DNA from: Streptomyces reniochalinae
GTDB lineage: Bacteria; Actinomycetota; Actinomycetes; Streptomycetales; Streptomycetaceae
Direction: 5' to 3'
Assembly (NCBI RefSeq): GCF_003323735.1
Contig: NZ_QOIM01000043.1
Location: forward strand, 1 to 64,000
DNA length: 64,000 bases
In this document: positions 42,054 through 50,902 of the stretch, one piece after another
Numbering within the stretch: the stretch's first letter is position 1
Layout of the letters: the number at the start of each line of letters is the position of its first letter
Position numbers and translations under genes: made by a program
Notes under the pieces: generated by a model
Told to the model about the DNA's origin: nothing
Database searches by the model: none
Seen by the model: only the letters and a program-made list of their open reading frames with translations

Positions 42054-42159
42054 CGTCTGCACCTTCCTCCGGCGGAACGCACGCCTCGCGGCGCATGGTC
42101 GCCACTGCTGCCTTTCTTGTGCCGTGCGGCCCGTCACCGCAGCTCTTGTGCCGTGCGGC

Positions 42160-43020
42160 TCACCACAGCGTCCGGGCGAGCCCCAGCAGCACGGGCGCCA
42201 CCCCGATGGCCAGGAACGCGGGCAGGAAACAGAGCCCGAGAGGACCGGTGACCAGCACCGCCGCTCGTCTCGCCCGGCCGTTCGCCGCACGGATCCACCT
42301 GGCTCTCAACTCGGCGGCGAGCCGGGTCACGGACTCGACGGCCGGGACTCCGGCGTCTGCGGCCCGCTCCATGCACCGGGCGAACTCCACGCCCCAGGGC
42401 CGCTCCGCGAACCTCCCCCAGACCAGAACAGGGTCCGCACCGAGCCGCAGCTCCGTGGACGCCTTGACCAGCCGTTCTCCCAACGGGCCACCGACGGACC
42501 CGCCCACGGCTTCGGCAGCGCGCTCGGGTCCCGCCCCCGCGGCCAGACAGGCCGCCATCAGATCGGCTGCCAGGGGAAGCTGCTCCTCAGCCGCACGGTC
42601 CTCAGCGCTCCGCGAGGCGTCGTCCCCCGCGCCGCGCCGCAACCACCAGCGCATGCCCCACGCCGCGGCACCGCCCGCCAGCCATCCGATCTTGCCGCCG
42701 GTCAGGAGGAGCGCCACGACACCGGCTCCCGCCATCCCCGCCCCCTCCCGCACCCGCCGGGACAGCAGCGCCTGGCGCCCCGCCCGCCTGATCCTCGACA
42801 CCAGCGCCGAGCCACGCTGGTCAGAGCCGCCCTTGAACCGGCCGTCTGCCCGGCCCTCCTTCTCGGGACCGCACGCCGACCACGCCCGTCGCCGGACACG
42901 CCCCTCGCGCCGCGTCACTTCGACGGCCCCCGCCACGCACCCGGCCGCGCCCAGCAGTGCCACGCTTGCGAGCGCCCACATCCACAGCCTGGGGACAACG
43001 TCCATCCATCCGCCGCTCAC
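42160..43020 (-). CDS. tadC: TadC-type type II secretion F-domain protein
   Basis: 286 residues from GTG 43020, which overlaps the tadB stop by 4 nt (GTGA). The T2SSF domain shows EEQLPLAADLMAACLAAGAGPERAAEAVGGSVGGPLGERLVKASTELRLGADPVLVWGRFAERPWG, with membrane helices at the N-terminus (LWMWALASVALLGAAG) and at the C-terminus (VTGPLGLCFLPAFLAIGVAPVLLGLA). With TadB it forms the inner-membrane platform for the TadA ATPase. Longer ATG start at 43143 rejected because of the overlap. Confidence 0.85.
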   Translation of the reverse strand: MSGGWMDVVPRLWMWALASVALLGAAGCVAGAVEVTRREGRVRRRAWSACGPEKEGRADGRFKGGSDQRGSALVSRIRRAGRQALLSRRVREGAGMAGAGVVALLLTGGKIGWLAGGAAAWGMRWWLRRGAGDDASRSAEDRAAEEQLPLAADLMAACLAAGAGPERAAEAVGGSVGGPLGERLVKASTELRLGADPVLVWGRFAERPWGVEFARCMERAADAGVPAVESVTRLAAELRARWIRAANGRARRAAVLVTGPLGLCFLPAFLAIGVAPVLLGLARTLW

Positions 43021-44015
43021 GTCGACCGGCTCCCGATGGGCGCGAAAGGAGGCCGCCCTCCCGTGGTCGCCGCCGTCCGCCGTGACCGGCCGGCTCCCTC
43101 TGCGCAGCGCACGATGCGGGCGACCCAGGCAAGGCCGGCCCACTCCAGCGCCAGGCCCGCCACCAGGCAGGCGAATCCGGCGGGGGTGTGCAGCAGGATC
43201 TCCAGCGGGTCCGCCTCCATGGCTGAGCCCAGCACCAGCCCGAAGACCGGGAGAAGGGCGAGCACCAGCGCGGTGGAGCGCGGCCCCGCCAGCTGGGCCC
43301 TCAGTTCCTCCCGCTGATCCCGTCCGGCCCGCAGGGAGGCAGCCACCCGTTCCAACCCGTCCGCCAGGCCTGCCCCGCCGTCGACCGCGACCTGCCAGCA
43401 GGCAGCCGCTCCCGAAAGCCCGCCCGCGCCCGGGAGCGCGGCGGCCTCGCGCAGTGCGCCCGCGACGTCACCGCCGAAGCGGGCCGCCGCGAGCACGGCC
43501 GCTCCCGCCTCCCCGAACCGCTCCAGCACGGCCCGGTCCGCGGCGAGCACCGCCGCGCCCGGCTGCCTCCCGGCGCGCAGCTCTCCCGCCACACCGGCGC
43601 AGAGCTCCACCGCGGCGGCCTCCCTGGACCGGGCGAGCCGGTCGGCGCTCCGTCGCCCGATCCATCCACGCACCGCAGGCACTGCCAGGGCCCCCGCCAC
43701 GAGTGGGATCCAGGAGCGGCCCAGCAGCGCGACCAGCAGCCCCGCCGGCAGACACCAGCCCGCCGGACCGAGGCGGGCAGCCAGCTGACGCCGCACCCCT
43801 TCGGTGGCCTCCCGCCACCGGGTGGGAGGCACGAAGGTCCTGCCCCGCCCGGCCGGCTCTCCTGGGCCGGCCAGCAGCAGCCGGGCCCGCTGGCCTCCGC
43901 CGTTCCGTCCCGTCATCAGCCAGGCCGCAGCGCCCGCGCACACCATCACCGCGTACACCACAGGGTTGCTGGTGGCCTCCGTGCCGGCCGCCGCCGTAAC
44001 CAGGGCACCCGTCAT
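43017..44015 (-). CDS. tadB: TadB-type type II secretion F-domain protein
   Basis: 332 residues. Membrane helices near the N-terminus (VVYAVMVCAGAAAWLM, LPAGLLVALLGRSWIPLVAGALAV) and C-terminus (TALVLALLPVFGLVLGSAM, GFACLVAGLALEWAGLAWVARIV). The central F domain is DRLARSREAAAVELCAGVAGELRAGRQPGAAVLAA... The ATG overlaps the tadA stop by 4 nt. Partner of TadC in the platform. Confidence 0.85.
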   Translation of the reverse strand: MTGALVTAAAGTEATSNPVVYAVMVCAGAAAWLMTGRNGGGQRARLLLAGPGEPAGRGRTFVPPTRWREATEGVRRQLAARLGPAGWCLPAGLLVALLGRSWIPLVAGALAVPAVRGWIGRRSADRLARSREAAAVELCAGVAGELRAGRQPGAAVLAADRAVLERFGEAGAAVLAAARFGGDVAGALREAAALPGAGGLSGAAACWQVAVDGGAGLADGLERVAASLRAGRDQREELRAQLAGPRSTALVLALLPVFGLVLGSAMEADPLEILLHTPAGFACLVAGLALEWAGLAWVARIVRCAEGAGRSRRTAATTGGRPPFAPIGSRST

Positions 44016-45439
44016 GGCGCGCTCCTCACCTGGGAGCCCGCGCGCGGCTCACCGTCCGGGCCGAGGGGAAGGGCTCGCCCTTGGGCCGTGCGGTCCCGAG
44101 GCGCCGCAGGACGACCGCCCGGGTCGGCCCCGCCGGGGGCGAGGATTTCTCCGTCCTCGCCGAGAGACCTCGTGCACAGGGCGCGCAACCGGTCCCACCC
44201 GGGGCCGCGGGCGAATCCGCCGCCTGTCGTAGCCGTTCCCGTGGGTCGTGCCTCGCACCGGCCGCTCCACACGGCGGCCGGCACCGTCGTCACCAGCCCT
44301 GCGGCGTCGCGCTCCAGTACGTGGATCTGGGCGACGCGGCGCTGTCCGTCCCGGCCCCGCACCAGATGCAGGACCACGTCGAGTGCGGCCGCCAACTGGC
44401 TGTGCAGAGCCGCCCTGTCGAGTCCGGCGGTCGTCCCCAGGGCCTCGAGGCGCGCGGGGACGTCGGCGGCGGCGTTCGCGTGTACGGTCCCGCACCCGCC
44501 CTCGTGCCCCGTGTTCAGCGCGGCCAGCAGGTCGGTCACTTCGGCGCCGCGGACCTCACCGACGACCAGCCTGTCAGGGCGCATGCGCAGGGCCTGCCGC
44601 ACGAGGTCGCGCAGACCGACGCTTCCTACGCCCTCCTGGTTGGCGGGTCGCGCCTCCAGGCGGACGACGTGCGGATGGTCGGGGCGCAGCTCGGCGGAGT
44701 CCTCGGCGAGGACGATGCGTTCGTGAGGGCCGACGAGCCCCAGCAGGGTGGAGAGCAGCGTCGTCTTGCCCGAGCCTGTGCCGCCGCTGATGACGAAGGA
44801 CAGGCGCGCCTCCAACACCGTTCGCAGCAGCCACTCGCCGCCGGGGGGCACCGTCCCCGCGGCGACCAGCTCCGCGAGGCTGAACGCGCGGGGCCGTACC
44901 ACCCGCAGGGAGAGGCAGGTCGATCCGACCGCGACGGGAGGCAGGACGGCGTGCAGCCGGGTGCCGTCCGGAAGCCGGGCGTCGACCCAGGGGCGGGCGT
45001 CGTCGAGCCGCCGCCCCGCCGAGGTCGCCAGGCGCTGGGCGAGCCTGCGCACGGCTGCGGCGTCGCGGAAGCACACCCGCGCCCGTTCCAGCCCGCGCCC
45101 GCGGTCGATCCACACCTGGTCAGGCGCGGTGACCAGCACGTCGGTGACCTCCGGGTCGGCGAGCAGCGGTTCCAGCGGGCCCGTGCCGACCAGCTCGGAG
45201 CGCAGCGCCTCGACGACGCCCAGCACCGCGCTGTCGCCCATCAGCCGTCCTTGGGAGCGCAGCACCGCCGCCACTCGTGCGGGCGTGGGCTCGGCTCCTG
45301 TCTCGGCGAGGCTGCGCCGCACCCGGTCCAGCAGCCGGTCCCCGGCCGCCGCGTCCTCGGTGGCCCCGGCCCCCGCTCCGGTGACCGGCGGGGTGCGTGT
45401 CGCCGCCGACGCGCGCCAGGTGACCTGGTCCGCGGTCAT
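44012..45439 (-). CDS. tadA: TadA/CpaF-type pilus assembly ATPase
   Basis: 475 residues from ATG 45439 (ATGA overlap with cpaE). VluR-like N-domain, then VDARLPDGTRLHAVLPPVA, Walker A SGGTGSGKTTLL, the Asp box IVLAEDSAELRPDHPHVVRLEAR, Walker B region LRMRPDRLVVGEVRGAEVTDLLAALNTGHEG and the His box GCGTVHANAA. These are the type II/IV secretion hexameric ATPase hallmarks. The C-terminal tail (ARGPGWDRLRALC...) is Gly/Arg-rich and not conserved. It powers fibre assembly; the neighbourhood is the actinobacterial 'helicase/secretion' cluster. Confidence 0.9.
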   Translation of the reverse strand: MTADQVTWRASAATRTPPVTGAGAGATEDAAAGDRLLDRVRRSLAETGAEPTPARVAAVLRSQGRLMGDSAVLGVVEALRSELVGTGPLEPLLADPEVTDVLVTAPDQVWIDRGRGLERARVCFRDAAAVRRLAQRLATSAGRRLDDARPWVDARLPDGTRLHAVLPPVAVGSTCLSLRVVRPRAFSLAELVAAGTVPPGGEWLLRTVLEARLSFVISGGTGSGKTTLLSTLLGLVGPHERIVLAEDSAELRPDHPHVVRLEARPANQEGVGSVGLRDLVRQALRMRPDRLVVGEVRGAEVTDLLAALNTGHEGGCGTVHANAAADVPARLEALGTTAGLDRAALHSQLAAALDVVLHLVRGRDGQRRVAQIHVLERDAAGLVTTVPAAVWSGRCEARPTGTATTGGGFARGPGWDRLRALCTRSLGEDGEILAPGGADPGGRPAAPRDRTAQGRALPLGPDGEPRAGSQVRSAP

Positions 45440-46593
45440 ACGGCCACCCCTCCCCCGCTGAGCGCCCGCTCCCAGAACCGGCCGCAGAAGCGGGCCAGGG
45501 CGCCGTCCTTGGCGAAGCCGGGGGGCGTGCCCTTGTCGACGCCTTCGAGCAGTCCGCGCTCCCACGGGAGCTCTCCGGCCAGCGGCAGCCCGAGCAGGCG
45601 GGCGACTTCGGTGTCCTCCAGCCCCGAGTCGTAACCGCGCTCCGTGCGTGGGCCGCCTGGCGAGCGCACCACCGCGCGCAGGTCGCGCACGGCAAGACGC
45701 ATCCGGTCGGCGACGCGGTGTGCGGCGGCGACCGCGCGCAGCTCTGCGGGGACCACCGCCAGTCCGAGATCGAGCTGGACGAGGACTTCGGCGACGGTCT
45801 CGTCCACCTGCCGTGGCAGGTCGACGACGACCACACCGCCGCGTCGCCTCGCGGCGCCGAGCACGGAACGCATCGCGTCGGCGGGCACCACCGCGTGCTC
45901 GCCCCGGTCCCAGCTGAGCACGTGCAGGTCGTGGGTGTGCGGCAGGGACTCGGCGAGCGCCGAGCCGCCGACCCGGCCGCGGGCCTGGGCGAGGTCGGGC
46001 CAGCGCAGCCCCCTGGTCCGCTCGGCGCCGAGCAGGATGTCCACACCGCCGCCGAGCGGATCCGCGTCGATGAGCATGGTGCGCTCACCGGCGCGTGCCG
46101 CCGTGACGGCGAGGGCGCAGGCGAGCGTGGAGGCTCCCGCACCGCCGCGCCCACCGACCACTCCGACCGTCAGGGCCGACTGCCCCACGCCCTCCACGGC
46201 GTCGGCGATCCGGTCGGTCAGCCAGGCCTCCGCGTCGGGCAGCAGGACGACGCTCTCGGCGCCGACGCGGACACCGCGTTCCCACACGCCCGGGTCGTCC
46301 CAGTCCCGCCCCACGAGGAGGACTCCCGGCCTGCGCGGCACCGCTGGGCCTCCGCCCGAAGGGCCGGGGCCGGGCGGCTCTCCGAAGCCGGAGGCGGCGG
46401 CGCAGTCGTCCCCGACGAGTACGAGGGGGGCCCTCTCCCACTGGGTGGCGCCGCTCCAGGCCGCCCAGCCCACCGCGCCGGCGGGACCGCCGTGCGCCAC
46501 CTGCGGTTCGGGCGTCCCGGCGGCTGCGCACAGTCGCAGTAGGTCATCGAGGAGTTCCGCGTCCTCGGTGACAATCAGAATGTTTTCGGCCAT
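45436..46593 (-). CDS. cpaE: CpaE/Ssd-like septum-site or pilus-localising ParA-family protein
   Basis: 385 residues. The N-terminal 145 residues look like a receiver-type pseudo-domain (MAENILIVTEDAELLDDLLRLCAAAG). The ATPase has a deviant Walker A, GVVGGRGGAGASTLACALAVTAA, then MLIDADPLGGGVDILLG and VVVDLPRQVDETVAEVLVQ. In mycobacteria the homologue Ssd (Rv3660c) affects septation, and in Caulobacter CpaE places pili. The first gene of the tad cluster; upstream 450 bp hold its promoter region with DnaA-like boxes. Confidence 0.8.
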   Translation of the reverse strand: MAENILIVTEDAELLDDLLRLCAAAGTPEPQVAHGGPAGAVGWAAWSGATQWERAPLVLVGDDCAAASGFGEPPGPGPSGGGPAVPRRPGVLLVGRDWDDPGVWERGVRVGAESVVLLPDAEAWLTDRIADAVEGVGQSALTVGVVGGRGGAGASTLACALAVTAARAGERTMLIDADPLGGGVDILLGAERTRGLRWPDLAQARGRVGGSALAESLPHTHDLHVLSWDRGEHAVVPADAMRSVLGAARRRGGVVVVDLPRQVDETVAEVLVQLDLGLAVVPAELRAVAAAHRVADRMRLAVRDLRAVVRSPGGPRTERGYDSGLEDTEVARLLGLPLAGELPWERGLLEGVDKGTPPGFAKDGALARFCGRFWERALSGGGVAV

Positions 46594-46682
46594 GGTCCGA
46601 ACCTCCCTGCCCCTCGGGCACTCGCGTCCGCAAACGGCTGCGGACGCCGACGGGATTCACGGTCCGGCGAACCGGAAAAACT

Positions 46683-46729
46683 TGTGGATCATGGTCGAAA
46701 ACTGTGGACAACCGGGGGGCTGTGAATAA
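46683..46729. promoter_or_regulatory. three DnaA-box-like sequences upstream of cpaE
   Basis: TGTGGATCA (46683-46691), TGTGGACAA (46703-46711, reverse complement of the Streptomyces box TTGTCCACA) and TGTGAATAA (46721-46729, fits the TTATNCACA consensus). Same orientation, 20 and 18 bp apart. Confidence 0.5.
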
Positions 46730-46876
46730 CTTCCTCACCCAAACCGGTGACTGCCGGAGAGCAGCGTAGCGATTACGTTGAGTCACAGCTCGGAGGAATC
46801 ACTGACTCCGCTACGCGGAGATCGAAAAAGCCCCGGCCACGACGGGCCAGGGCGGGCAAATACCTCCGGACATGCG

Positions 46877-46909
46877 ACGACCCCCGCCGGGGGGGAGAGC
46901 GGGGGTCGT
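46877..46909. terminator. hairpin in the cpaE/HAD intergenic region
   Basis: Perfect 11-bp stem ACGACCCCCGC/GCGGGGGTCGT with an 11-nt loop. A second stem (GCCGACTC.../GAGTCGGGC) follows at about 46917-46946. With divergent genes on either side these are more likely leader structures than terminators. Confidence 0.4.
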
Positions 46910-47057
46910 CTCCACGGCCGACTCGGGGGGGGAGGAGTCGGGCCGGGTTAGCACGGTCGCGAACGATCCGTGACTTCCATGGTGTACCCGAGAGCCTTCT
47001 CAGGCAAACCCACGCGCCCCAGCTTACGCCGAATGGTGGGCGCCTATGCTCGGTGGC

Positions 47058-47897
47058 GTGGAAAATCTCGCGTTGCCCCGCACAGCCGCCTTCTTCGACC
47101 TGGACAAGACGGTCATTGCGAAGTCGAGCACGCTCACCTTCGGCAAGTCCTTCTATCAAGGTGGCCTGATCAATCGCCGCGCAGTGCTGCGGACTGCTTA
47201 CGCGCAGTTCGTATATCTCCTCGGCGGCGCCGACCACGACCAGATGGAGCGGATGCGCGAGTACCTCTCGGCTCTCGCCCGCGGCTGGGACGTCGAGCAG
47301 GTCAAAGAGATCGTCGCCGAGACCATCCACGACCTGATCGACCCCATCATCTACGACGAGGCCGCCTCCCTCATCGAGAAGCACCACCTGGCGGGCCGCG
47401 ATGTGGTCATCGTCTCGACCTCGGGCGCCGAGGTCGTCGAACCCATCGGCAGGATGATCGGCGCCGACCGGGTGGTCGCCACGCGGATGGTCGTGGAGGA
47501 AGGCCGCTTCTCCGGAGAGATCGAGTACTACGCCTACGGCCCCACCAAGGCGGAGGCGATGCGCGAGCTGGCCGCGTCGGAGGGGTACGACCTGGCGCGC
47601 TGCTACGCCTACAGCGACTCGGCCACGGACCTGCCCATGCTCGAGGCGGTGGGCCACCCGCACGCCGTCAATCCGGACAGGGCGCTGCGCAAGGAGGCCC
47701 TCGCGCGGGAGTGGCCCGTACTGACGTTCTCCAGGCCGGTCCGGCTCAAGCAGCGCATCCCCTCCTTGTCGATGCCGTCGCGGCCGGCGCTGGCACTGGG
47801 GGCTGTCGCGGTCGGAGCCGCGGCTGCGACGGCCGGGTTCGTCTGGTTCAACAACCGGCGACAGACCCCGCGGCACCCGCGCTTCCGCCTCTTCTGA
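47058..47897 (+). CDS. HAD-IB phosphatase (SerB-like)
   Basis: 279 residues from GTG 47058 (VENLALPRTAAFFDLDKTVIAKSS); ATG 47046 in the same frame is the alternative. HAD motif I is FFDLDKT, motif II VVIVSTSGAEVV, motif III region GPTKAEAMRELA and motif IV CYAYSDSATDLPMLEAVG. A membrane helix (ALALGAVAVGAAAATAGFVWF) ends the protein, so it is tail-anchored. The TATGCT at 47045-47050 resembles a -10 box, so the mRNA could be nearly leaderless. Similar proteins in Streptomyces are annotated as morphological-differentiation phosphatases; the substrate is unknown. Confidence 0.85.
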   Translation: MENLALPRTAAFFDLDKTVIAKSSTLTFGKSFYQGGLINRRAVLRTAYAQFVYLLGGADHDQMERMREYLSALARGWDVEQVKEIVAETIHDLIDPIIYDEAASLIEKHHLAGRDVVIVSTSGAEVVEPIGRMIGADRVVATRMVVEEGRFSGEIEYYAYGPTKAEAMRELAASEGYDLARCYAYSDSATDLPMLEAVGHPHAVNPDRALRKEALAREWPVLTFSRPVRLKQRIPSLSMPSRPALALGAVAVGAAAATAGFVWFNNRRQTPRHPRFRLF

Positions 47898-48074
47898 ACC
47901 TCTGATCCCGCCCCCTCAAAGCCAGACCCCTTCCGGCGCCGAGTCGACCGGTCCCTTAGCCGGGAGGTGGCTGGCCGGTCGGGGCGCCGGTGCCCCGACC
48001 GGCCAACACCCCTTTTATCCGTTCAGCCCGATTCATTGCATACAGCCGTAGTTGATACGGAAAGTAAAGTTCTG

Positions 48075-48352
48075 CGCAGAAGGGTTCCGATGCCCCTCCG
48101 CCGGGGGTACAAAGGAGACAACGGCCCGCGAGACCAGCGGCATCCGAGAGGATCCCGTTCAGCTCAAGGCCCCACGGACCGGATGCATGAATACCGGGCA
48201 CCCACGCGACGCACAGCCCGCGACGGGGCAGGTCCCACCAGGGAAGGGCAAAGCACCCACCCTGATGTTCGGACACACAAGTGGAGCACGCACTGGTAAC
48301 CCGGTGGACATGCCAGCGGTGGCCCCGCCTGAGGCGGTGCCACCGCATTGTT
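48075..48352 (+). ncRNA. candidate 6S-like RNA (scr3559-type)
   Basis: The equivalent S. coelicolor interval (SCO3558-SCO3559) is reported to carry a 6S-like RNA. Here a strongly structured, non-coding stretch ends in an excellent terminator: GCGGTGGC...GCCACCGC stem reinforced by CCGCC/GGCGG (48316-48346), then ATTGTT. An A/T-richer segment at 48030-48071 could hold the promoter. Exact ends and strand are inferred. Confidence 0.45.
48316..48352 (+). terminator. terminator of the ncRNA candidate
   Basis: 8-bp outer stem and 5-bp inner stem separated by a C-U mismatch, TGA loop, followed by ATTGTT. Confidence 0.6.
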
Positions 48353-48579
48353 ACGGAACGCCGGGCCCCGGTCGCGGAGGAACGCCGCGCTTGGACACGG
48401 CACGCAGGCCCTCGCTCAGGGAACGCGAACCTGGTCACGGAACACAGGCGCCGGTCACGCAACGCGGACCTGATCACGGAACGCCGGGCTTTCTCGTTGC
48501 CGAGGGCTTGAGCGCTGTCAGAGGCCGAGCGCCGTCGGAGCGTCTCAGGCGTCCCAGGAGCGACGGCGGGCGCATTCCG

Positions 48580-49443
48580 TCAGGCCGCTCCGCGCTGCAT
48601 CGCCTCGCACACGGCCGTGCTCTCCCGTACGCCCAGTTCGACGGCGCGTCCACAGTGCGTGATCCACGCGGTCATCCCTTCGGGTGTTCCTGAGGCGTAG
48701 CCCGCCAGAGCGGCGCGGTAGGCGTCGCGGCCCAGCTCGGCGTGGCCCACCTCGGCCGGGCAGATGGCCTTCGGGTCGAGTCCGCTGCCGACCAGCACGA
48801 TCCGTTCGGCGGCGCGGGCGACGGCGCCGTTGCAGGAGCCGAAGGGACACAGTGTCTGCAATTCGCCGTGCACCACGGCGGCCAGGACGAGCGCCGGCAC
48901 GGAGGTGCTGCCGGTGACCAGCTGCGCCAGGCCGTCGAGCCGGGCCGCGACCTCGTCGGCGCCGGGCAGCTCCAGGCCGATCTCGGGACCTTCCACCGGC
49001 TCTCCCGGCCGCCGGGGCCGCCCGACGCTGTCGTCCGGTGCCGCCCCGGAGGCCGCCACCAGGTGCAACCGGGCGAGGACACGCAGCGGTGACTGCTGCC
49101 AGATGTCGAGCAGCTGTCCCGCCTCCGCCGTCACCCGCAGCGCCGCGCCGACGGTTCGGGCCTCCGCCTCGGTGCCGAAGTCGCTGCGGCGCCGAACCTC
49201 TTCCAGCGCCCAGTCGGCGCCCTCCACCGCGGCGGAAGCGCGGGCTCCACGCAAGGCCGCCTCCGCGCTCACCTCGCTGCTGCGGCGGCGCATGATCCGG
49301 TGCCCGTAGACGCGGTCCACCGACGTCCGCACGGAGTCCACGGCTTCGGGAACGCCCGGCAGCGCGGCGAGGGGGGCGAGCGGATCGGCGGCAGGGGCCC
49401 CGGGCGCCGGGGCGCGGCCGTTGGAGCCGGCGGTGCTACTCAT
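48580..49443 (-). CDS. degenerate Fic-fold protein
   Basis: 287 residues from ATG 49443. The helical core and the motif stretch VLAAVVHGELQTLCPFGSCNGAVARAAERIVLVGSGL align with the Fic motif HxFxxGNGRxxR, but the catalytic His is Cys, the Gly-Asn-Gly is Cys-Asn-Gly, and the first Arg is replaced (CNGAVAR). AMP-transfer activity is therefore doubtful. Some annotations call this family oxidoreductase. Convergent with the HAD gene across the ncRNA region and divergent from the CooC-like ATPase. Possibly a scaffold or inhibitor. Confidence 0.65.
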   Translation of the reverse strand: MSSTAGSNGRAPAPGAPAADPLAPLAALPGVPEAVDSVRTSVDRVYGHRIMRRRSSEVSAEAALRGARASAAVEGADWALEEVRRRSDFGTEAEARTVGAALRVTAEAGQLLDIWQQSPLRVLARLHLVAASGAAPDDSVGRPRRPGEPVEGPEIGLELPGADEVAARLDGLAQLVTGSTSVPALVLAAVVHGELQTLCPFGSCNGAVARAAERIVLVGSGLDPKAICPAEVGHAELGRDAYRAALAGYASGTPEGMTAWITHCGRAVELGVRESTAVCEAMQRGAA

Positions 49444-49549
49444 GCGTACGACCCTACGCACCCGGCCGGGCGGCCCAACCCCACGATCGAGTGGTCTTCT
49501 TCACTCACGTCTGCCGGAGCAGTACCTTCACCGCCTTACGCTGTTGAAC

Positions 49550-50566
49550 ATGAAGATCGCTTTCGTAGGTAAGGGTGGCAGCGGCAAGACGACACTGTCC
49601 TCGCTGTTCATCCGCCACCTCGCCTTCCGCGGCACGCCCGTCGTCGCCGTCGACGCCGACATCAACCAGCATCTGGGCGCCGCGCTGGGGCTCGACGACG
49701 AGGAGACGGCGGCGCTGCCGGCGCTGGGGGCCCACCTGCCGCTCATCAAGGAACACCTGCGCGGCAGCAACCCGCGGATCGCGTCCGCCGACACAATGAT
49801 CAAGACGACGCCGCCCGGAGAAGGCTCCCGGCTGCTGCGACTACAGGAGGACAACCCGATCTTCGACGCCTGTGCGCGAGAGGTCGCACTGGACGGCGCG
49901 CGGATCCGGCTCCTGGCCACGGGGCCCTTCACCGAGTCCGACCTGGGGGTGGCCTGCTACCACTCCAAGACGGGCGCGGTGGAGCTGCTGCTCAACCACC
50001 TGGTGGACGGCCGCGAGGAATGCATGGTCGTCGACATGACGGCCGGCAGTGACTCCTTCGCCTCCGGGATGTTCACCCGCTTCGACATGACTTTCCTGGT
50101 CGCCGAACCGACGCGCAAGGGCGTCTCGGTGTACCGCCAGTACAAGGAATACGCGCGGGACTACGACGTCCCGCTCAAGGTCGTCGGCAACAAGGTGCAG
50201 GGGGAGGACGACCTCGACTTCCTGCGCCAGGAGGTGGGCGACGACCTGCTGGTGACCGTGGGCCACTCCGACTGGGTGCGCGCCATGGAGAAGGGCCGGC
50301 CCCGGCCCTTCGCAGAGCTGGAAGAGAGCAACTCGGGCGCGCTCCACAGCCTCTTCCAGGCGGTGGACGCCGTGTACGACACCCGGGACTGGGAGCGGTA
50401 CACCCGCCAGATGGTGCACTTCCACCTGCGCAACGCCGAGAGCTGGGGCAACGCGAAGACGGGTGCCGATCTCGCCGCACAGGTGGACCCGTCTTTCGTG
50501 CTGGGCGAGCAGCGACAGGAGGCAGTCGTACCGCAGTCGGCACCGTCCACACCGCAGCCCGCCTGA
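49550..50566 (+). CDS. CooC/ParA-like P-loop ATPase
   Basis: 338 residues. MKIAFVGKGGSGKTTLSSLFIRHLA has a Walker A at 7-15; then VVAVDADINQHLGAALGLDDEE (A' Asp), CMVVDMTAGSDSFASGMFTRFDMTFLVAEPTRKGVSVYRQYKE and VVGNKVQGEDDLDFL. This layout is that of CooC/MinD-type ATPases such as those maturing nickel enzymes, but no metal-enzyme genes are near. The Pro/Ala-rich tail is not conserved. Promoter divergent from the Fic-like gene. Function unknown. Confidence 0.8.
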   Translation: MKIAFVGKGGSGKTTLSSLFIRHLAFRGTPVVAVDADINQHLGAALGLDDEETAALPALGAHLPLIKEHLRGSNPRIASADTMIKTTPPGEGSRLLRLQEDNPIFDACAREVALDGARIRLLATGPFTESDLGVACYHSKTGAVELLLNHLVDGREECMVVDMTAGSDSFASGMFTRFDMTFLVAEPTRKGVSVYRQYKEYARDYDVPLKVVGNKVQGEDDLDFLRQEVGDDLLVTVGHSDWVRAMEKGRPRPFAELEESNSGALHSLFQAVDAVYDTRDWERYTRQMVHFHLRNAESWGNAKTGADLAAQVDPSFVLGEQRQEAVVPQSAPSTPQPA

Positions 50567-50803
50567 CGGACGTCCCGCCGCGCCGTCAGGCCCGCAGCGT
50601 CCCGCGGGCCCGCGACCGCCTCGGCACCTCCACTGCCGCGTGCGCCTGTTGCCGGCGGGCCCCGCCTGGCCGCGTGCGCCCGCTGCCAGCGGGCCATGCC
50701 TCGCCGGGTGCGCCCGTTGCCGACGAGTTCCCTCTTGCCGCGGGCCCTCGTTGCCGGCGAGCACCCGGCGCGTACGCGGCTCGCGCCCATGCCGCCGGAA
50801 TCC
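50567..50803. repeat. degenerate 34-bp tandem repeats
   Basis: Four units of 34 bp start at 50636, 50670, 50704 and 50738, each of the form CCGCGTGCGCCCGTTGCCGG plus a variable 14 bp. No gene. Lies between convergent genes, upstream of a strong terminator. Confidence 0.5.
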
Positions 50804-50848
50804 GGCGGATCTCCGCTCCGTCGTCAAGAAACACAGCGGAGATCCGCC
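50804..50848. terminator. bidirectional terminator of convergent genes
   Basis: Perfect 14-bp stem GGCGGATCTCCGCT/AGCGGAGATCCGCC with a 17-nt loop. Confidence 0.65.
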
Positions 50849-50902
50849 TCGGCCTGTCGCTCGGCCAGGGGCCAACCCGTCACTCGGCCAACGTCCGTGC
50901 TG

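Larger units (their letters stand above)
47898..48579. other. large intergenic region with the ncRNA candidate
   Basis: 680 bp between the HAD gene and the convergent Fic-like gene. Open frames here lack recognisable families. The segment 48070-48350 looks transcribed as RNA (separate entry); 48360-48579 is a run of loosely repeated GGAACGC/CGGTCACGGAAC units. Confidence 0.4.

Noticed and set aside
47956..48477. Minus-strand 173-residue ORF in the HAD/Fic-like interval
   Set aside because: Antisense to the structured ncRNA candidate, no family, no ribosome site.
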